Shown: in pieces, positions 28,272 to 37,787 of the stretch
How positions within the stretch are numbered: the first letter of the stretch is position 1
Layout: every line of letters begins with the position of its first letter
Source of the DNA: CAZMNY01 sp964567745
GTDB taxonomy: Bacteria > Planctomycetota > Planctomycetia > Pirellulales > Pirellulaceae
NCBI GenBank assembly: GCA_964567745.1
Contig: CAZMNY010000014.1
Location: 96,427 to 160,426 of the forward strand
Direction: 5' to 3'
Length of the DNA stretch: 64,000 nucleotides
Program-made: the position numbers and the translations under genes
The notes under the pieces: generated by a model
The model's database searches: none
What the model was told of the DNA's origin: nothing
What the model saw: only the letters and a program-made list of their open reading frames with translations

Positions 28272-29546
28272 CTAGACGCTTTCTGCTGCCGGCGATCGAT
28301 CTCGCCAAACCGCCATCGAATCGCGGAGGTAGACGCCAAAGGCGAGCCAGCAGCAAGACGAGATCGCGATGAATAACAAAGGGAAGCCAAAGTAGTCGGC
28401 AATCCAACCGAGGATCGGTGAGCCGACGACCATCCCGAGGTCGAGCATCATCAGGGCGAGCGCAGAACCTGTTCCTCGCATTTGAGGCGGGAATTTTTCG
28501 AGTGCGAGCGACGTCATGGTATGGAACATCAGTGCATGGCCCGTTCCGCAAATGAGGCCTGGGGCGAGGATCATCCAAGGACGCTCGCCGCTAACGGCGA
28601 GATAGCTCGCCATTCCAATCGCCATACAAAGCAGCCCCGCAAGCAGTACTTTCCGACGACCGATGCGTTCCGGCAATCGCCTCAACGTCAATCGCACCGT
28701 CAATCCCCATCCGGCGTAGCAGTAGAAGAAGACGCCCATCGGCGACATCTGGCCTACAACAATTTTCTCGTCGTCGATAAAGCTTGCGAGAAACACAAAG
28801 GGGATTGTCATACAGAGGCCAAAGCAAATGATGACGAACAATATAGCGCCCGGCCAATGCTCCCTTGAGGTCCGCACAAACTCACTGAGACTTACCGAGC
28901 CTTTTACCCGCTGAACGTCGGGCCGTCGAACCAGAGACAACATGATCAAGGGTGCCAGTAGAGCCACGGCGGAAGCAACAAACAGGAAGAGGAAATCACC
29001 TCGAGATCGTTGACTGGCGCCGAGAATGTGATCTCCCAGTTGAGGACCGATGATCATCCCAAGGAATCCGCCAGCGCCGAGCACGCCGATGGCTTCGGTT
29101 CGACGCGAGCGCGGATAACACTGCACGACATACGTCAGGCTCGCCGCGAAAACGAGAGCCGCACCGAGCGCCAGCAGGCCGCGGAGAACGTATATGAGCG
29201 GGCCGAGTGAGTGAACGAATACATTTCCGGCAGCGGCAATGCCGAAGACGCAGAATCCACATAGCCAAACATTGAGTGCTCCCCAGCGGTTGATCCACTG
29301 GCCGATCCAAGGACGCAAAAGTAGAGCGGCAGCCATACCGACGCCAGAAATCAGACCAGCGTCAAACTTTCCGCCGTCTAAGTGCACGACCCAACGAGCG
29401 AAATGGGCTGTCGTCAGTGTGTTTGCTAGGACGAAGCAAGTCTGGGCCGCGAAGGAAAGCGCAAACGACTTGTCATATAGCGGCTCGTCGGCCGCAAGCC
29501 GTACGGGCTCAAGCGATTCGCTTTCGGCGGCGGCGGCTTGTGTCAT
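28272..29546 (-). CDS. MFS transporter, multidrug/arabinose-efflux type
   Basis: A 424-residue membrane protein with about 12 hydrophobic segments. It begins after a short acidic tail with YDKSFALSFAAQTCFVLANT, then the loop GGKFDAGLISGVGMAAALLL and the motif GQWINRWGALNVWLCGF. The second half repeats the pattern (GLTVRLTLRRLPERIGRRKV, DLGMVVGSPILGWIADYFGF). This resembles the drug-efflux/YfcJ-like MFS group rather than the sugar-acid transporter at 6707. Substrate unknown. Its start has only a weak ribosome site. Confidence 0.8.
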   Translation of the reverse strand: MTQAAAAESESLEPVRLAADEPLYDKSFALSFAAQTCFVLANTLTTAHFARWVVHLDGGKFDAGLISGVGMAAALLLRPWIGQWINRWGALNVWLCGFCVFGIAAAGNVFVHSLGPLIYVLRGLLALGAALVFAASLTYVVQCYPRSRRTEAIGVLGAGGFLGMIIGPQLGDHILGASQRSRGDFLFLFVASAVALLAPLIMLSLVRRPDVQRVKGSVSLSEFVRTSREHWPGAILFVIICFGLCMTIPFVFLASFIDDEKIVVGQMSPMGVFFYCYAGWGLTVRLTLRRLPERIGRRKVLLAGLLCMAIGMASYLAVSGERPWMILAPGLICGTGHALMFHTMTSLALEKFPPQMRGTGSALALMMLDLGMVVGSPILGWIADYFGFPLLFIAISSCCWLAFGVYLRDSMAVWRDRSPAAESV

Positions 29547-30064
29547 GGAGTGTGATCAGTTGGTATGGGATTAGCCAGTGCATTCGCGTCGCGCCGCACT
29601 TTGCTTGGAGCACGCGCTGAACAGCGCAAAATCGCGCCGACTCAGCTACTTCTGAATGGACGAAGGTGGGGCAATATCGTCCAGGCGGGGGCGGCTCAGC
29701 TACTTGCCTGACGCCGCATCATGTTGGACAGCCTACTTGGACAATGGTTCACCGGCAATCCCGTTTCCCCAGACGCACTCGATGAATGGCTGCATTGCAG
29801 CCTGAATTTGGACAGGATCGACAGGATTGACAGAATGAAAAAAGAAGAAAGAACGATGGCACGCTGAGGCGTTGAGCGCGCGAAGATTTTTTCAGCGCAT
29901 CCGTCTCCGCGTGCTCCGCGTCTTCGCGTGCGCCCTGTCTTTTTCTTACAGGCAAGAAGAAGAGGGTGCCGCTGAGCAGTCATCCTGTCGATCCTGTCAA
30001 AACCGTTTTCGCCACGCGGTTTGGACAGGATCGAAGCGATGAGCGTAATCGTCGCTTTGTGACC
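29547..30064. other. gene-free region with repeats
   Basis: About 520 bases upstream of the MFS gene. Open frames here are Arg-rich or low-complexity and not convincing. The inverted repeat listed separately is the only structure I can support. Confidence 0.5.
29811..29998. repeat. 17-bp inverted repeat bounding a non-coding segment
   Basis: GACAGGATCGACAGGAT at 29811-29827 is exactly inverted at 29982-29998. Each arm itself holds a tandem CAGGAT(C/T) pattern, and a further partial copy (TTTGGACAGGATCGAAG) lies near 30019. The enclosed sequence has no plausible protein. The unit looks like a dispersed intergenic repeat or MITE-like relic. Confidence 0.6.
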
Positions 30065-30921
30065 CTAATTGGAGACTTGGCCAATGTCATTCGATGGTCG
30101 GTCGAGACCCAACGTCTCCATGCCAGTCGCATTCTGGTCCTTATTCGCGTCGTCCATCTGCGAAGTGATGCCCTTGGCGCCAGAGGCCGTCGCGCGGCGG
30201 GTAAAGGCGGATCTTGTTCCGATCAGCGCGTCGACAAAATGGTCGATCTCTTGCTTGGTATGCAGAGCATTGACGGTCACTCACAATCGCGGCCCGGCGA
30301 TAAACCAAACAGGCGACACCCACATGCCGTACGACTCGATTAAGTGACGCACAAATAGCGAGTGTTGCTTTGTAGCGTTCGCACCAATTCGGAGTGTTGT
30401 CGCACCTCGCGAATACTTTCCAAAGCAGCCGCCGTAGTTGGCGGCGGCACCGAAGCCGTGCAGATCGAACTTGGCTGAATGTTCAACAGTTTGATAAAGT
30501 CGTGAGAGTGACTGCTGATGGCGGCGCCGGCTGACGCGGCGAACTTTGAAAACGTCGTCATGATCAACGGGTTGATTCCGCGATCTATCGCCTCTGGCGG
30601 CAGGGTGTTGAAATGATCGAATATCCCTCCGCCGACTTGCCGATAGCGCCGCTCGCGTGAGCTTCATCCAACTGCAACACGCTACCGGGGTAACTCTCCA
30701 GGATCTCCAGCATCTTTGGCAGCGAACTCGGCGATACCACTGGCGCGTTTTTCGTCCGTTGGCCCTGTTACAAATCGATCGATGAGTCGGCCGCCCAACC
30801 ACTGAATCGGAGGGGCTTGGCCAGCCAAAAGAGCCAACGAAGTCGACGCAGAAGAGCGATCTGCTTGGCCGTTAGGCGTGCCGGTCGCAAGGCATCGGTA
30901 GTGACTGGGCCTGCAAGACAA
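30065..30921 (-). pseudogene. decayed class I/II aminotransferase (AONS/KBL-like)
   Basis: No single frame spans the gene, but consecutive pieces on the minus strand read as a PLP-dependent alpha-oxoamine synthase-like enzyme. In order: LPKMLEILESYPGSVLQLDE followed by AHASGA (PLP-binding Asp region) near 30650-30730; IMTTFSKFAASAGAAISSHS near 30500-30560, where the family has its PLP lysine and this piece shows Lys in FSKFA; LNIQPSSICTASVPPPTTAA; and the C-terminal end MTVNALHTKQEIDHFVDALI near 30200-30280. At least two frameshifts separate them. It lies directly downstream of the comM 3' fragment. Confidence 0.7.
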
Positions 30922-30954
30922 AACACCGGCAGTCAGTGTCTGCTCACGACCAAG

Positions 30955-31354
30955 TTATGTAGCGCCGGCAGGAGACCGATCGAGTAGTCGATAATTGACC
31001 GCTTCCTGAATATGTTCGACGCGGATGGTTTCGATGGCGTCGAGGTCGGCTATGGTTCTGGCGACTCGCAGCACTTTGTCGTGGGCTCGCGCAGAGAGCC
31101 CGAACTCTTGCACACTCTGTTTGAGAAGTGCCTGAGACTCTTTGCTCAGTTGACAGAATTCCCTGACTTGCCTTGAGGACATCCGGCCATTCAAGTTGCA
31201 CTTTGAGTTCTCAAATCGAGTTCGTTGCCGGTTACGAGCTACGACCACGCCCTCTCGCATCAATGCACTGCTCGTGCCCGTCCTGCGATCAGCGAGTTCC
31301 TTATAGGGAACGGCCGGCGCTTCGATGTGAATGTCAATTCGATCGAGCAACGGC
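30955..31354 (-). pseudogene. comM: comM 3' fragment (Mg-chelatase-like AAA+ helicase), severed by element insertion
   Basis: The last 130 or so residues of ComM/YifB: LDRIDIHIEAPAVPYKELAD, then the Mg-chelatase C-terminal helical domain (RMSSRQVREFCQLSKESQAL, GLSARAHDKVLRVARTIADL, IRVEHIQEAVNYRLLDR). It has no start of its own. The translation continues exactly from the fragment at 53235-54380, whose last native residues are SKISGPLL; together they give a full-length ComM. ComM is a hexameric branch-migration helicase that helps integrate DNA during natural transformation. With the element in place the gene cannot make a normal protein. Confidence 0.92.
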
Positions 31355-31385
31355 CCACCGTTCCGTACAAGTTATCGAATTCGTG
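31325..31385. other. attL: left junction of the integrated element
   Basis: Core AGCAACGGCCC at 31346-31356. To its left is comM; to its right is the element arm ending in ACAAGTTAT (31367-31375). The core matches the right junction at 10 of 11 positions. Symmetry of the rebuilt attP places the crossover dinucleotide CC at 31355-31356. Confidence 0.85.
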
Positions 31386-31452
31386 CGACGCACTGGATGA
31401 GCAGCTAGAATGACCGGCGTAATGACAATTTCCAGAGAATCAAGGTGCGAAA

Positions 31453-31872
31453 ATGCCGGCGAAAAAGAAGGTGAAGTCGAAACGACTTCGCGGCGAGAAC
31501 AACGAACGGGCACGAGTTTGGAATAGGACGGAGGGCCATTGCCACTTATGCAGTGCCCGACTCAAGTGGGATGACAAGTGGCATATCGACCACCTTGTAC
31601 CCCGGCATAGCGGTGGACCAGATGAGGATTGGAATCTGTTGCCAGCATGTACGTTCTGTAATGGCATCAAGAAATCGGCGGTAACGTATAAGATGCGCCG
31701 TGTTTTGATGTATGGCCGATATTGCCTTGATGAGGCAACTCGGAGAGGCGAGAGCGAGCACGGAGCGACAATCTACGAGTGTGTTGAAAAACGCGTTAAA
31801 GCCCTCCGTGATAAGTCAAAAAAAAGACCTGCGCATGTACACCTTTGGAAGTACACGCCTAGGAAGAAGTAG
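31453..31872 (+). CDS. HNH endonuclease
   Basis: A 139-residue protein and the first gene inside the left end of the element. A Lys-rich N-terminus (MPAKKKVKSKRLRGENNERA) is followed by the HNH core: CHLCSARLKWDDKWHIDHLV with the catalytic DH, then HSGGPDEDWNLLPACTFCNG with the second zinc pair and the Asn/His positions. The C-terminal part is basic. HNH proteins of this size cut or nick DNA; on mobile elements they can act in defence, repair or transposition. A second, unrelated-looking HNH gene lies near the right end at 50770. Confidence 0.8.
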   Translation: MPAKKKVKSKRLRGENNERARVWNRTEGHCHLCSARLKWDDKWHIDHLVPRHSGGPDEDWNLLPACTFCNGIKKSAVTYKMRRVLMYGRYCLDEATRRGESEHGATIYECVEKRVKALRDKSKKRPAHVHLWKYTPRKK

Positions 31873-32180
31873 CGTCCCACGGGATGGTGAGTGAAAGGAC
31901 GGTTAGCTAATGCTGACGGAACTACAAAAGAGCATCTTCTCATCTGTACGGAATATGAACGACGCGGCGAAGTTGACGATAGAGTCGATCGGATGATAGT
32001 CGCCGGTGCATACGCATTCGCGCTCTACACGGACCTAACAAAGATGGGGGTCATAACCCCGTTTCCGGCTAGCGCGCAGCATGGCGGGTGTCGTGACTCG
32101 TGCGACCCGTTGTTCTTCCAAAATATACCTGGCACTGGAGGATTTCGCGGCTCTAGTGAATGCGATTCGAGAGTCGACGA
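31873..32180. other. 308-bp stretch without a convincing gene
   Basis: Short plausible peptides appear in different frames on the plus strand (MLTELQKSIFSSVRNMNDAA near 31911, SKIYLALEDFAALVNAIRES near 32120). They may be remnants of one decayed gene, but no frame joins them. Confidence 0.35.
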
Positions 32181-32603
32181 TTACGCGGTCGACGGCCTTT
32201 CTGCTTTCGACTGCAACCATGCAATCAGCTTCTCAGTGTTTCCTTCCTTCGATAGGCACCACGTTATCGTCTTTTCACCCATACATGGCTCGAAACCAGT
32301 CAATTGCTCAAATTCCGCCGTCCAATCCGCTGGCCATTCCGCCCATCGGTTCTTGCTTATCCACGCTTCATAATGTCGATCGTGAGTGTGAATAGTGGCA
32401 CGGACAAGCTCGAAACAAGGTTGCTTCCAAGGAATCAAGAAATGTGCCCGAGATTGGAACTTCGTTCTTGAATACGCTACTTCAAAAACGCCCGCGTCCC
32501 TAAGGGCCTTGTAGATCGCAAGTGTGGCAGTCGAATTGCAGGTTCCGCGCGACCAATCCTCGAAGTCGGAAAGCCAGTCGGATTCAGTCATTGAAGTCTT
32601 CAT
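32181..32603 (-). CDS. hypothetical protein
   Basis: About 140 residues. The ATG at 32603 follows AGGAAGG with a short spacer, which decides the start; the frame is open further upstream without a ribosome site. The sequence (MKTSMTESDWLSDFEDWSRG ... EKLIAWLQSKAERPSTA) is rich in Trp and charged residues and lacks a signal peptide or membrane helix. It is divergent from the nuclease gene at 32760. I recognise no family. Confidence 0.55.
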   Translation of the reverse strand: MKTSMTESDWLSDFEDWSRGTCNSTATLAIYKALRDAGVFEVAYSRTKFQSRAHFLIPWKQPCFELVRATIHTHDRHYEAWISKNRWAEWPADWTAEFEQLTGFEPCMGEKTITWCLSKEGNTEKLIAWLQSKAERPSTA

Positions 32604-32722
32604 TGGCCTTCCTGTTCTACTGTGCTCGACGGCAATCACTATCACGTATTGTACAACAATGCCACTGGAGGGCTGCATATCGCTTGAGCTAGCCTCGAAT
32701 TCCGCAAAAAATGGAGTCGCGG

Positions 32723-32752
32723 CTAGGGTCGCCCCGAGCACCGGCTGCCGCG
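32723..32752 (+). repeat. copy 1 of a paired upstream motif
   Basis: CTAGGGTCGCCCC (32723-32735) and CACCGGCTGCCGCG (32739-32752) followed by TTTT. The same two blocks recur at 39846-39887, each time just upstream of a plus-strand cargo gene. They may be a shared promoter or operator. Confidence 0.5.
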
Positions 32753-32759
32753 TTTTCTA

Positions 32760-33710
32760 ATGATCGAATTGCGTGCTCGATCGTCAACGTCCATACTATC
32801 CGTTGGTAACTATCAATTGAGCGGGGTATCACCGGTGGCCAAACCTGTCATAGCCGTCCTTTTGGCTCTTCTGGCGATTGCCCAATCGCCGTCTCAACGT
32901 GAGTGGTCCGACACGACGGGCAAGTTCAGAACGCGAGCGTCGCTTGTTGGAGTCGAAAGCGCGGAGGTTGTGCTTGAAAGGGACGGCGAGCGAATTCGTG
33001 TTCCGGTCCACCGTCTCTCGCTGGCGAATCGCCAGCAGCTTATCGTCGATGGTCACATCCCGAAGACATTCCGAGTTTTGACTGGCAAAGTCATCGGCAT
33101 AACTGACGGCGATACGCTGACCGTACTTGACGCACAGCGGAAGTCGCACAAGATCCGGCTCGAGGGAATTGACACCCCCGAGCTTGGCCAGCCATTTGGG
33201 AAAAACGCCAAGTCGGCGCTGAGCAAACTTGCTTTTGGAAAGCAGGTCGAAATCAGCTGGAGCGATCGCGACAAGTATTCTCGAACACTCGGCCATATTT
33301 ACGCTGGCAAGACGTGGATTAACAAAGAGCTAATTCAACAGGGCGTAGCTTGGCACTATGGGAAATACTCGACGGACCAGAGCCTAGCCGTTGCGGAGAT
33401 TGCGGCGAAACGAAAAAAGGCCGGTCTTTGGCGCGAGCGCTCTCCGATAGCTCCATGGGATTGGAGAAAACTGACGGCCGATGAGCGAGTAGCCGCAGCG
33501 ACGGGAGTTTCGGCCCACACGTTGAAGAGTCGGGAGAAGCAAACCGACGAGACCACAGACAAAGGTAATCAACGGCCCGCTGCTAAGTTCTGGCTCAATA
33601 CAAAGAGCAACATCCGACATAACACCGGTTGTCGATACTTCGCAAAGACCAAGGCAGGGCGAAATTGCTCAAAAGACGATGGCAAGGCCTGCGGAATCTG
33701 TGGCGGGTGA
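32760..33710 (+). CDS. thermonuclease (SNase) with N-terminal SHD1-like domain
   Basis: A 316-residue protein. The start is uncertain: ATG at 32760, or GTG at 32835 which would begin directly with a signal peptide (KPVIAVLLALLAIAQ). Residues about 48-100 resemble the SHD1 module common in planctomycetes (REWSDTTGKFRTRASLVGVE, RIRVPVHRLSLANRQQL). The staphylococcal nuclease-like fold follows: GKVIGITDGDTLTVLD with the metal Asp, IRLEGIDTPELGQPF with Arg and Asp, and RDKYSRTLGHIYAGKTWIN with the second catalytic Arg. A Cys/His-rich tail (NTGCRYFAKTKAGRNCSKDD) ends CGICGG. It should be an exported calcium-dependent nuclease. Confidence 0.85.
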   Translation: MIELRARSSTSILSVGNYQLSGVSPVAKPVIAVLLALLAIAQSPSQREWSDTTGKFRTRASLVGVESAEVVLERDGERIRVPVHRLSLANRQQLIVDGHIPKTFRVLTGKVIGITDGDTLTVLDAQRKSHKIRLEGIDTPELGQPFGKNAKSALSKLAFGKQVEISWSDRDKYSRTLGHIYAGKTWINKELIQQGVAWHYGKYSTDQSLAVAEIAAKRKKAGLWRERSPIAPWDWRKLTADERVAAATGVSAHTLKSREKQTDETTDKGNQRPAAKFWLNTKSNIRHNTGCRYFAKTKAGRNCSKDDGKACGICGG

Positions 33711-33870
33711 GCCAATCGAATCAAAGACGCTCTTTCGATTCTAGTAGAATCCAAACTCGCGGCCACGAACACGTTGAGTAACCGGCTGGCTGAGTTCTTG
33801 GACCATACGTGCAGATTACCTGCTAGAATTCTTCGCGGACTGATTGAGCAATGCATCCTCGCGGGGCGCA

Positions 33871-35511
33871 ATGAATTCAACACGAGAAACGAGCCACCTA
33901 GCCGAGCCAAAGATCGTTTGCCCTCATTGCTGGGCAAATTTCTATCAGGACGAAGCCAAGTATATTGCGACGCATCCGAAGCTCTACGGCGACGACGTGC
34001 TTGGCGACGCTTTTCATCGTCGACTCACGAAACAGGAAGTGAATTGGAGTCGAGACGGAGTAATGTCCGACCCTCAAGGAGGGAAGGTCACCGAGCAGGC
34101 ATGCCCAGTCTGTCATCTTCAGATTCCGCCGGACGTCTTGAGCCGACGGCCGATTTTTATTTCACTGGTCGGCGCACCAAGATCCGGGAAAACGTATTTT
34201 CTCACGTCGTTGGTCAATTCGCTTCGCAATCAGATGGACGACATTTTCGGGTACGCGCTCATCGAAAGCGATAGCCACGACGTAAAAGCCTTCTTGGAAT
34301 ATGAACGAAGGCTGTTCGATCCTGACGACCCAAACGAACTGACCTACTTGAACAAAACCGAGGAGCAAGGCGAGCTCTACAACAGGCCGAGGATCCAAGG
34401 CGTTGATGTGTTGCTGCCGAAACCGTTCATCTTCTCCATGCGCCCGCTGAACGAGCGAACTCGAAAATGGTCGAGCGGGCCTCGAAGCATCGTCGTTTAT
34501 GACAACGCGGGCGAGTCATTCGAATTACTTAAGGAACTTCAGTCAAACAGTCGCGTCACTCAGCACCTGGCCGAAAGTGACGTAGTGCTTTTTGCTTATG
34601 ACCCGCTTCAAGAACCAAGAAAACGGCATAACCTCGACTCGATGTCCGACGATCCGCAAGTGACGATTGCCCACCATGCAACGCGACAGGAGTATTATCT
34701 TCAAGAGGTTGTCAACAGAATCCGGCGCCACGGTAATACGCCTGACGGTCAACGGCTCAAGACTCCTCTCTGCATTTGTGTTCAAAAGTACGATGTTTGG
34801 AAATCTTGCCTCAGCCAAATGTGGAGCCCGAGTAACGATATTCGCCGCGATGACGGTCGCATCACGAATCCAATCTTTAAGGATCCCGTTGTTTATTCCA
34901 GAAGCCAGGGTGCCGGCGGGATCGATCTCAACAACCTGAATATGATGTCGTGGATGCTTCGCCGTTACTGCGCGCAACTTAATCCCCAGCTTGTCCGTAT
35001 TGCCGAAGCCAGTTTTGAAACCGTGCGATATTTTCCGGTTAGCGCGCTGGGAACAAGCCCCGAATACGATACGCGCGCGGTACCGGTTGAAAACGACACT
35101 CCGTTCCTGAAGGTCCGACCCAATTCCATCGCGCCATTTCGCGTCACGGCGCCGATGCTCTGGCTACTGAATCGAATGCGTCTGATTCCTCACACGAATC
35201 ACCGGCAAGACCTGAGTCGGATGTACCCAGCTGCGAGCGTGCAACTCGCCGGGAATGATCGGATCCATGTTCAGTTGCCTACCAGTGGGGCGTCGCTTGA
35301 GATTGAAGCCTCTTTCGCTTCAGGTTTGATCGTCGCTCCAGACAATGGCGAAGTGATTTGGATTCCTGCGATAAGCGGCGGAACGCCGGTCGTTGACAAT
35401 TCAATTGGACAACCCAAAGACGACCAGGTGCCGCAGGCCGATTCATTGAAGTTGCGACTAGAGCGGCGAAAAGACAAATCGAAGCGAGGCTGGCGGCCTT
35501 GGTCTGGATGA
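33871..35511 (+). CDS. zinc-ribbon P-loop GTPase, first gene of a four-gene operon
   Basis: About 546 residues from the ATG at 33871; a TTG nine codons upstream is a weaker start. The N-terminus has two CxxC pairs (CPHC at 17-20, CPVC at 78-81), likely one split zinc site. The GTPase core follows: Walker A GAPRSGKT at 101-108, a G3-like DNAGE at 211-215 and a G4-like QKYD at 305-308. The C-terminal 100 residues are beta-rich with a basic end. The arrangement resembles the TRAFAC-type GTPases encoded beside GAP1 proteins in predicted bacterial conflict systems. The next gene starts four bases after its stop, which supports co-translation. Confidence 0.75.
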   Translation: MNSTRETSHLAEPKIVCPHCWANFYQDEAKYIATHPKLYGDDVLGDAFHRRLTKQEVNWSRDGVMSDPQGGKVTEQACPVCHLQIPPDVLSRRPIFISLVGAPRSGKTYFLTSLVNSLRNQMDDIFGYALIESDSHDVKAFLEYERRLFDPDDPNELTYLNKTEEQGELYNRPRIQGVDVLLPKPFIFSMRPLNERTRKWSSGPRSIVVYDNAGESFELLKELQSNSRVTQHLAESDVVLFAYDPLQEPRKRHNLDSMSDDPQVTIAHHATRQEYYLQEVVNRIRRHGNTPDGQRLKTPLCICVQKYDVWKSCLSQMWSPSNDIRRDDGRITNPIFKDPVVYSRSQGAGGIDLNNLNMMSWMLRRYCAQLNPQLVRIAEASFETVRYFPVSALGTSPEYDTRAVPVENDTPFLKVRPNSIAPFRVTAPMLWLLNRMRLIPHTNHRQDLSRMYPAASVQLAGNDRIHVQLPTSGASLEIEASFASGLIVAPDNGEVIWIPAISGGTPVVDNSIGQPKDDQVPQADSLKLRLERRKDKSKRGWRPWSG

Positions 35512-35515
35512 AACA

Positions 35516-37741
35516 ATGCAGTACCACGAACAGATCTACACTTCGGCTGCAAAGTTGTTGGAGAACTCGTCGGGTAACCTTGGCGTGGTCGCCAAGACTC
35601 GAGATTTCCCCAAGGGTGTCGAGAATCAAACGACGGCACACCGGGCCTTCACGCCTTTGTTAGACCTACCACTTGAACAGCAACCGCCAAATTTCATCGT
35701 CGAGCTGCCAAGTTCAACCGATCGATTCCTGCTTGTGAGTCGAGTCGTGCCAGCTGGCGCGGATCACACCGGCCGCACGACGCCGTTAGCGCATCACATG
35801 GTCTTCGATTGGCGAGCAGACTCTAGAGGCGCCTATCAGATTGAGCAGTTGCTCGCGGCCGTTCGCCCCCTTTTTCTAGACCGCTGGACCGAAGCGCCGC
35901 GCTGGATCGAGCCGCCCTCTCAAGTGGAGTTTGATGGCGCTGATCCATTCCCATCAAATGATCTGGGAGTTCCGCCCGCAATCTTGTTTGCCGTCGCGGA
36001 TGCGATCTTTCAGTACCGCGAGACTCGTAAACCCGTTGTATTCTGCATTCCGAGTGCGCAAACGAACGGCGCCTTCCTCCTTCTATGCGACATCATCGGA
36101 TTGGTCCCTCAGTCATCGGATGGACCGATGGTCTTTCAAACTCATGTCGTAAGCCGAGGTGACTGGCTGCGAGACGCGGTTTTTGGAGTCACGTACCGCG
36201 ACTCGGATTTCCTAAAGCACTGCCTCGACAGACAAGACGATCGCCAACCTTGGATCATTGACATCGAGGACCTGGATCCCGATCCACCTAAGTCGACGTA
36301 TGCCAGCCTATTGGCCGACGCGTGGAGCGGAGGAGGTCAAAAGCAACTCTACGAATGTGTTAAGCAAATCGAGAGATCCGGCATCTCAGCTGGCGGATTG
36401 ACTTCGTTCATCAAGTGCCACGAACTGGCGGCAGATTTGTCTCGTGGGGACGCCGATGTTCAGCGAGTTGCTGAACAATTTGGCGTTTGTGCCGAGCAAC
36501 CGCGCGTCCACGAATTTCTCACGCGGGCCGCTTGTGATTATGTCGACTCGCTGCTCGAATCCGAAAAGGCCGAGAAATGGATCACGCTGCAGGCGATTCT
36601 CGAGGATGGTCGATGGCCCGACGCTGCACGCACCAATATACTCACGGCAGTTGGCAACCCGATACAACTTCGACAATTGGTTTCGCAGGATGATTCGCGG
36701 GACCTGGTGCGAAACCCAAGCGTCGTGGCGGAAGTTCGCTCCGCGATAGAGGGAAACCAAGACCTCGTCTCCACTGCGATTGCGAATTCTACGAGCAGCG
36801 TCGTTGATCATCAACTCGCAGATTACCTGCTTGACATTTCACGACCAAATATAGACACGGCATTGGCCTGGCGTGAACTAGTACTTGCCTGTCCTGCGAA
36901 TCGACGTCAATCGCTTCTCACCCGTATCAGCCGCGGATTGCAGTCATCGATTGCAAATCTCGTGTCGCTCGACCGTGTCTGCAGTTGGGCTCTCGCCCAC
37001 CCTTCTGACACAGAATTACGTGACGCGATTTGCCTTCCCCTATTGCGGAACCAAGCTAAGATCATTGATGACCGAGAGACTTGGTTGCGAATGGCGGGTT
37101 GGCACGTACAGCTAGCGCTGTGTTCTGGTACCGCATCCAGCGAATTGAGTGGACTTCTTGCATTGCGACCGGAGTGGCTCAAGACGGGCGTCTTGGCCCG
37201 GTGGCTGGAATTGTTGACGACAGATCAATCCCGCAACGACTTGCTGCTTGCAATGAGATCGGCGGGAATGGAATTACCGCCATCGGCGTCAATGGTGATC
37301 TCGGACGATTTGCCGGGGCTGCAGCCACCAGAGCCTAAGCCGCCGCCTGTCGCACGGCAGACGCCGCAACCAAATTCTGGTCAAGGCGAGCAACGGAACC
37401 GGCCGAGGCTGAGTTGGAATTCCACATGGATTGCCGTTGGGCCAATCAAGATTCTACGCATACTGGCGCTTCTTTCTGGAGTTCTTAGTGTTTACTTGGG
37501 AGCCGTCGCGTTGTTGCCTGGAAATTCGGCGTCGCGAATTCTCCCCCGTAGCGTGTTGTTGACCGTCTGTATTCTTGCCCTTACCTCCATAATTATCTAC
37601 ACCGTCGTCGAATCAGCTGTCGACTCAAGCAAACAGGCCAAGTTCGGCGCCCTAAGCGCATTCCGTTGGTCGATGTTGGTGTGGTTCGCGGCCATTTTTC
37701 TAGGGATGGTGGCGATCGTTGCGACGATCTTGCCCCGTTAA
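35516..37741 (+). CDS. GAP1-like GTPase-associated membrane protein
   Basis: A 741-residue protein. The N-terminal region (IYTSAAKLLENSSGNLGVVA, then TGRTTPLAHHMVFD) resembles the N-terminal domain of GAP1, a partner of GTPases in conflict systems named in Pfam; a helical middle region of about 400 residues follows. A Pro-rich linker (PPEPKPPPVARQTPQPN region) leads to three C-terminal membrane helices (ILRILALLSGVLSVYLGAVA, SVLLTVCILALTSIIIYTVV, WSMLVWFAAIFLGMVAIVAT), so it is anchored with most of the protein probably cytoplasmic. It is tightly coupled to the GTPase gene. The family call is from memory of conserved motifs and should be treated as likely, not proven. Confidence 0.65.
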   Translation: MQYHEQIYTSAAKLLENSSGNLGVVAKTRDFPKGVENQTTAHRAFTPLLDLPLEQQPPNFIVELPSSTDRFLLVSRVVPAGADHTGRTTPLAHHMVFDWRADSRGAYQIEQLLAAVRPLFLDRWTEAPRWIEPPSQVEFDGADPFPSNDLGVPPAILFAVADAIFQYRETRKPVVFCIPSAQTNGAFLLLCDIIGLVPQSSDGPMVFQTHVVSRGDWLRDAVFGVTYRDSDFLKHCLDRQDDRQPWIIDIEDLDPDPPKSTYASLLADAWSGGGQKQLYECVKQIERSGISAGGLTSFIKCHELAADLSRGDADVQRVAEQFGVCAEQPRVHEFLTRAACDYVDSLLESEKAEKWITLQAILEDGRWPDAARTNILTAVGNPIQLRQLVSQDDSRDLVRNPSVVAEVRSAIEGNQDLVSTAIANSTSSVVDHQLADYLLDISRPNIDTALAWRELVLACPANRRQSLLTRISRGLQSSIANLVSLDRVCSWALAHPSDTELRDAICLPLLRNQAKIIDDRETWLRMAGWHVQLALCSGTASSELSGLLALRPEWLKTGVLARWLELLTTDQSRNDLLLAMRSAGMELPPSASMVISDDLPGLQPPEPKPPPVARQTPQPNSGQGEQRNRPRLSWNSTWIAVGPIKILRILALLSGVLSVYLGAVALLPGNSASRILPRSVLLTVCILALTSIIIYTVVESAVDSSKQAKFGALSAFRWSMLVWFAAIFLGMVAIVATILPR

Positions 37742-37787
37742 CTCACGCTCAAACAGATTAGTTCAGCGAACGAATCTCACAACCACC

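Noticed and set aside
29696..29983. 95-residue minus-strand frame
   Set aside because: Arg-rich and low-complexity, and it spans the inverted repeat; it looks like repeat DNA, not a protein.
31891..32373. 160-residue plus-strand frame
   Set aside because: It overlaps antisense the better-supported minus-strand gene at 32181-32603; its composition becomes implausible after residue 60.
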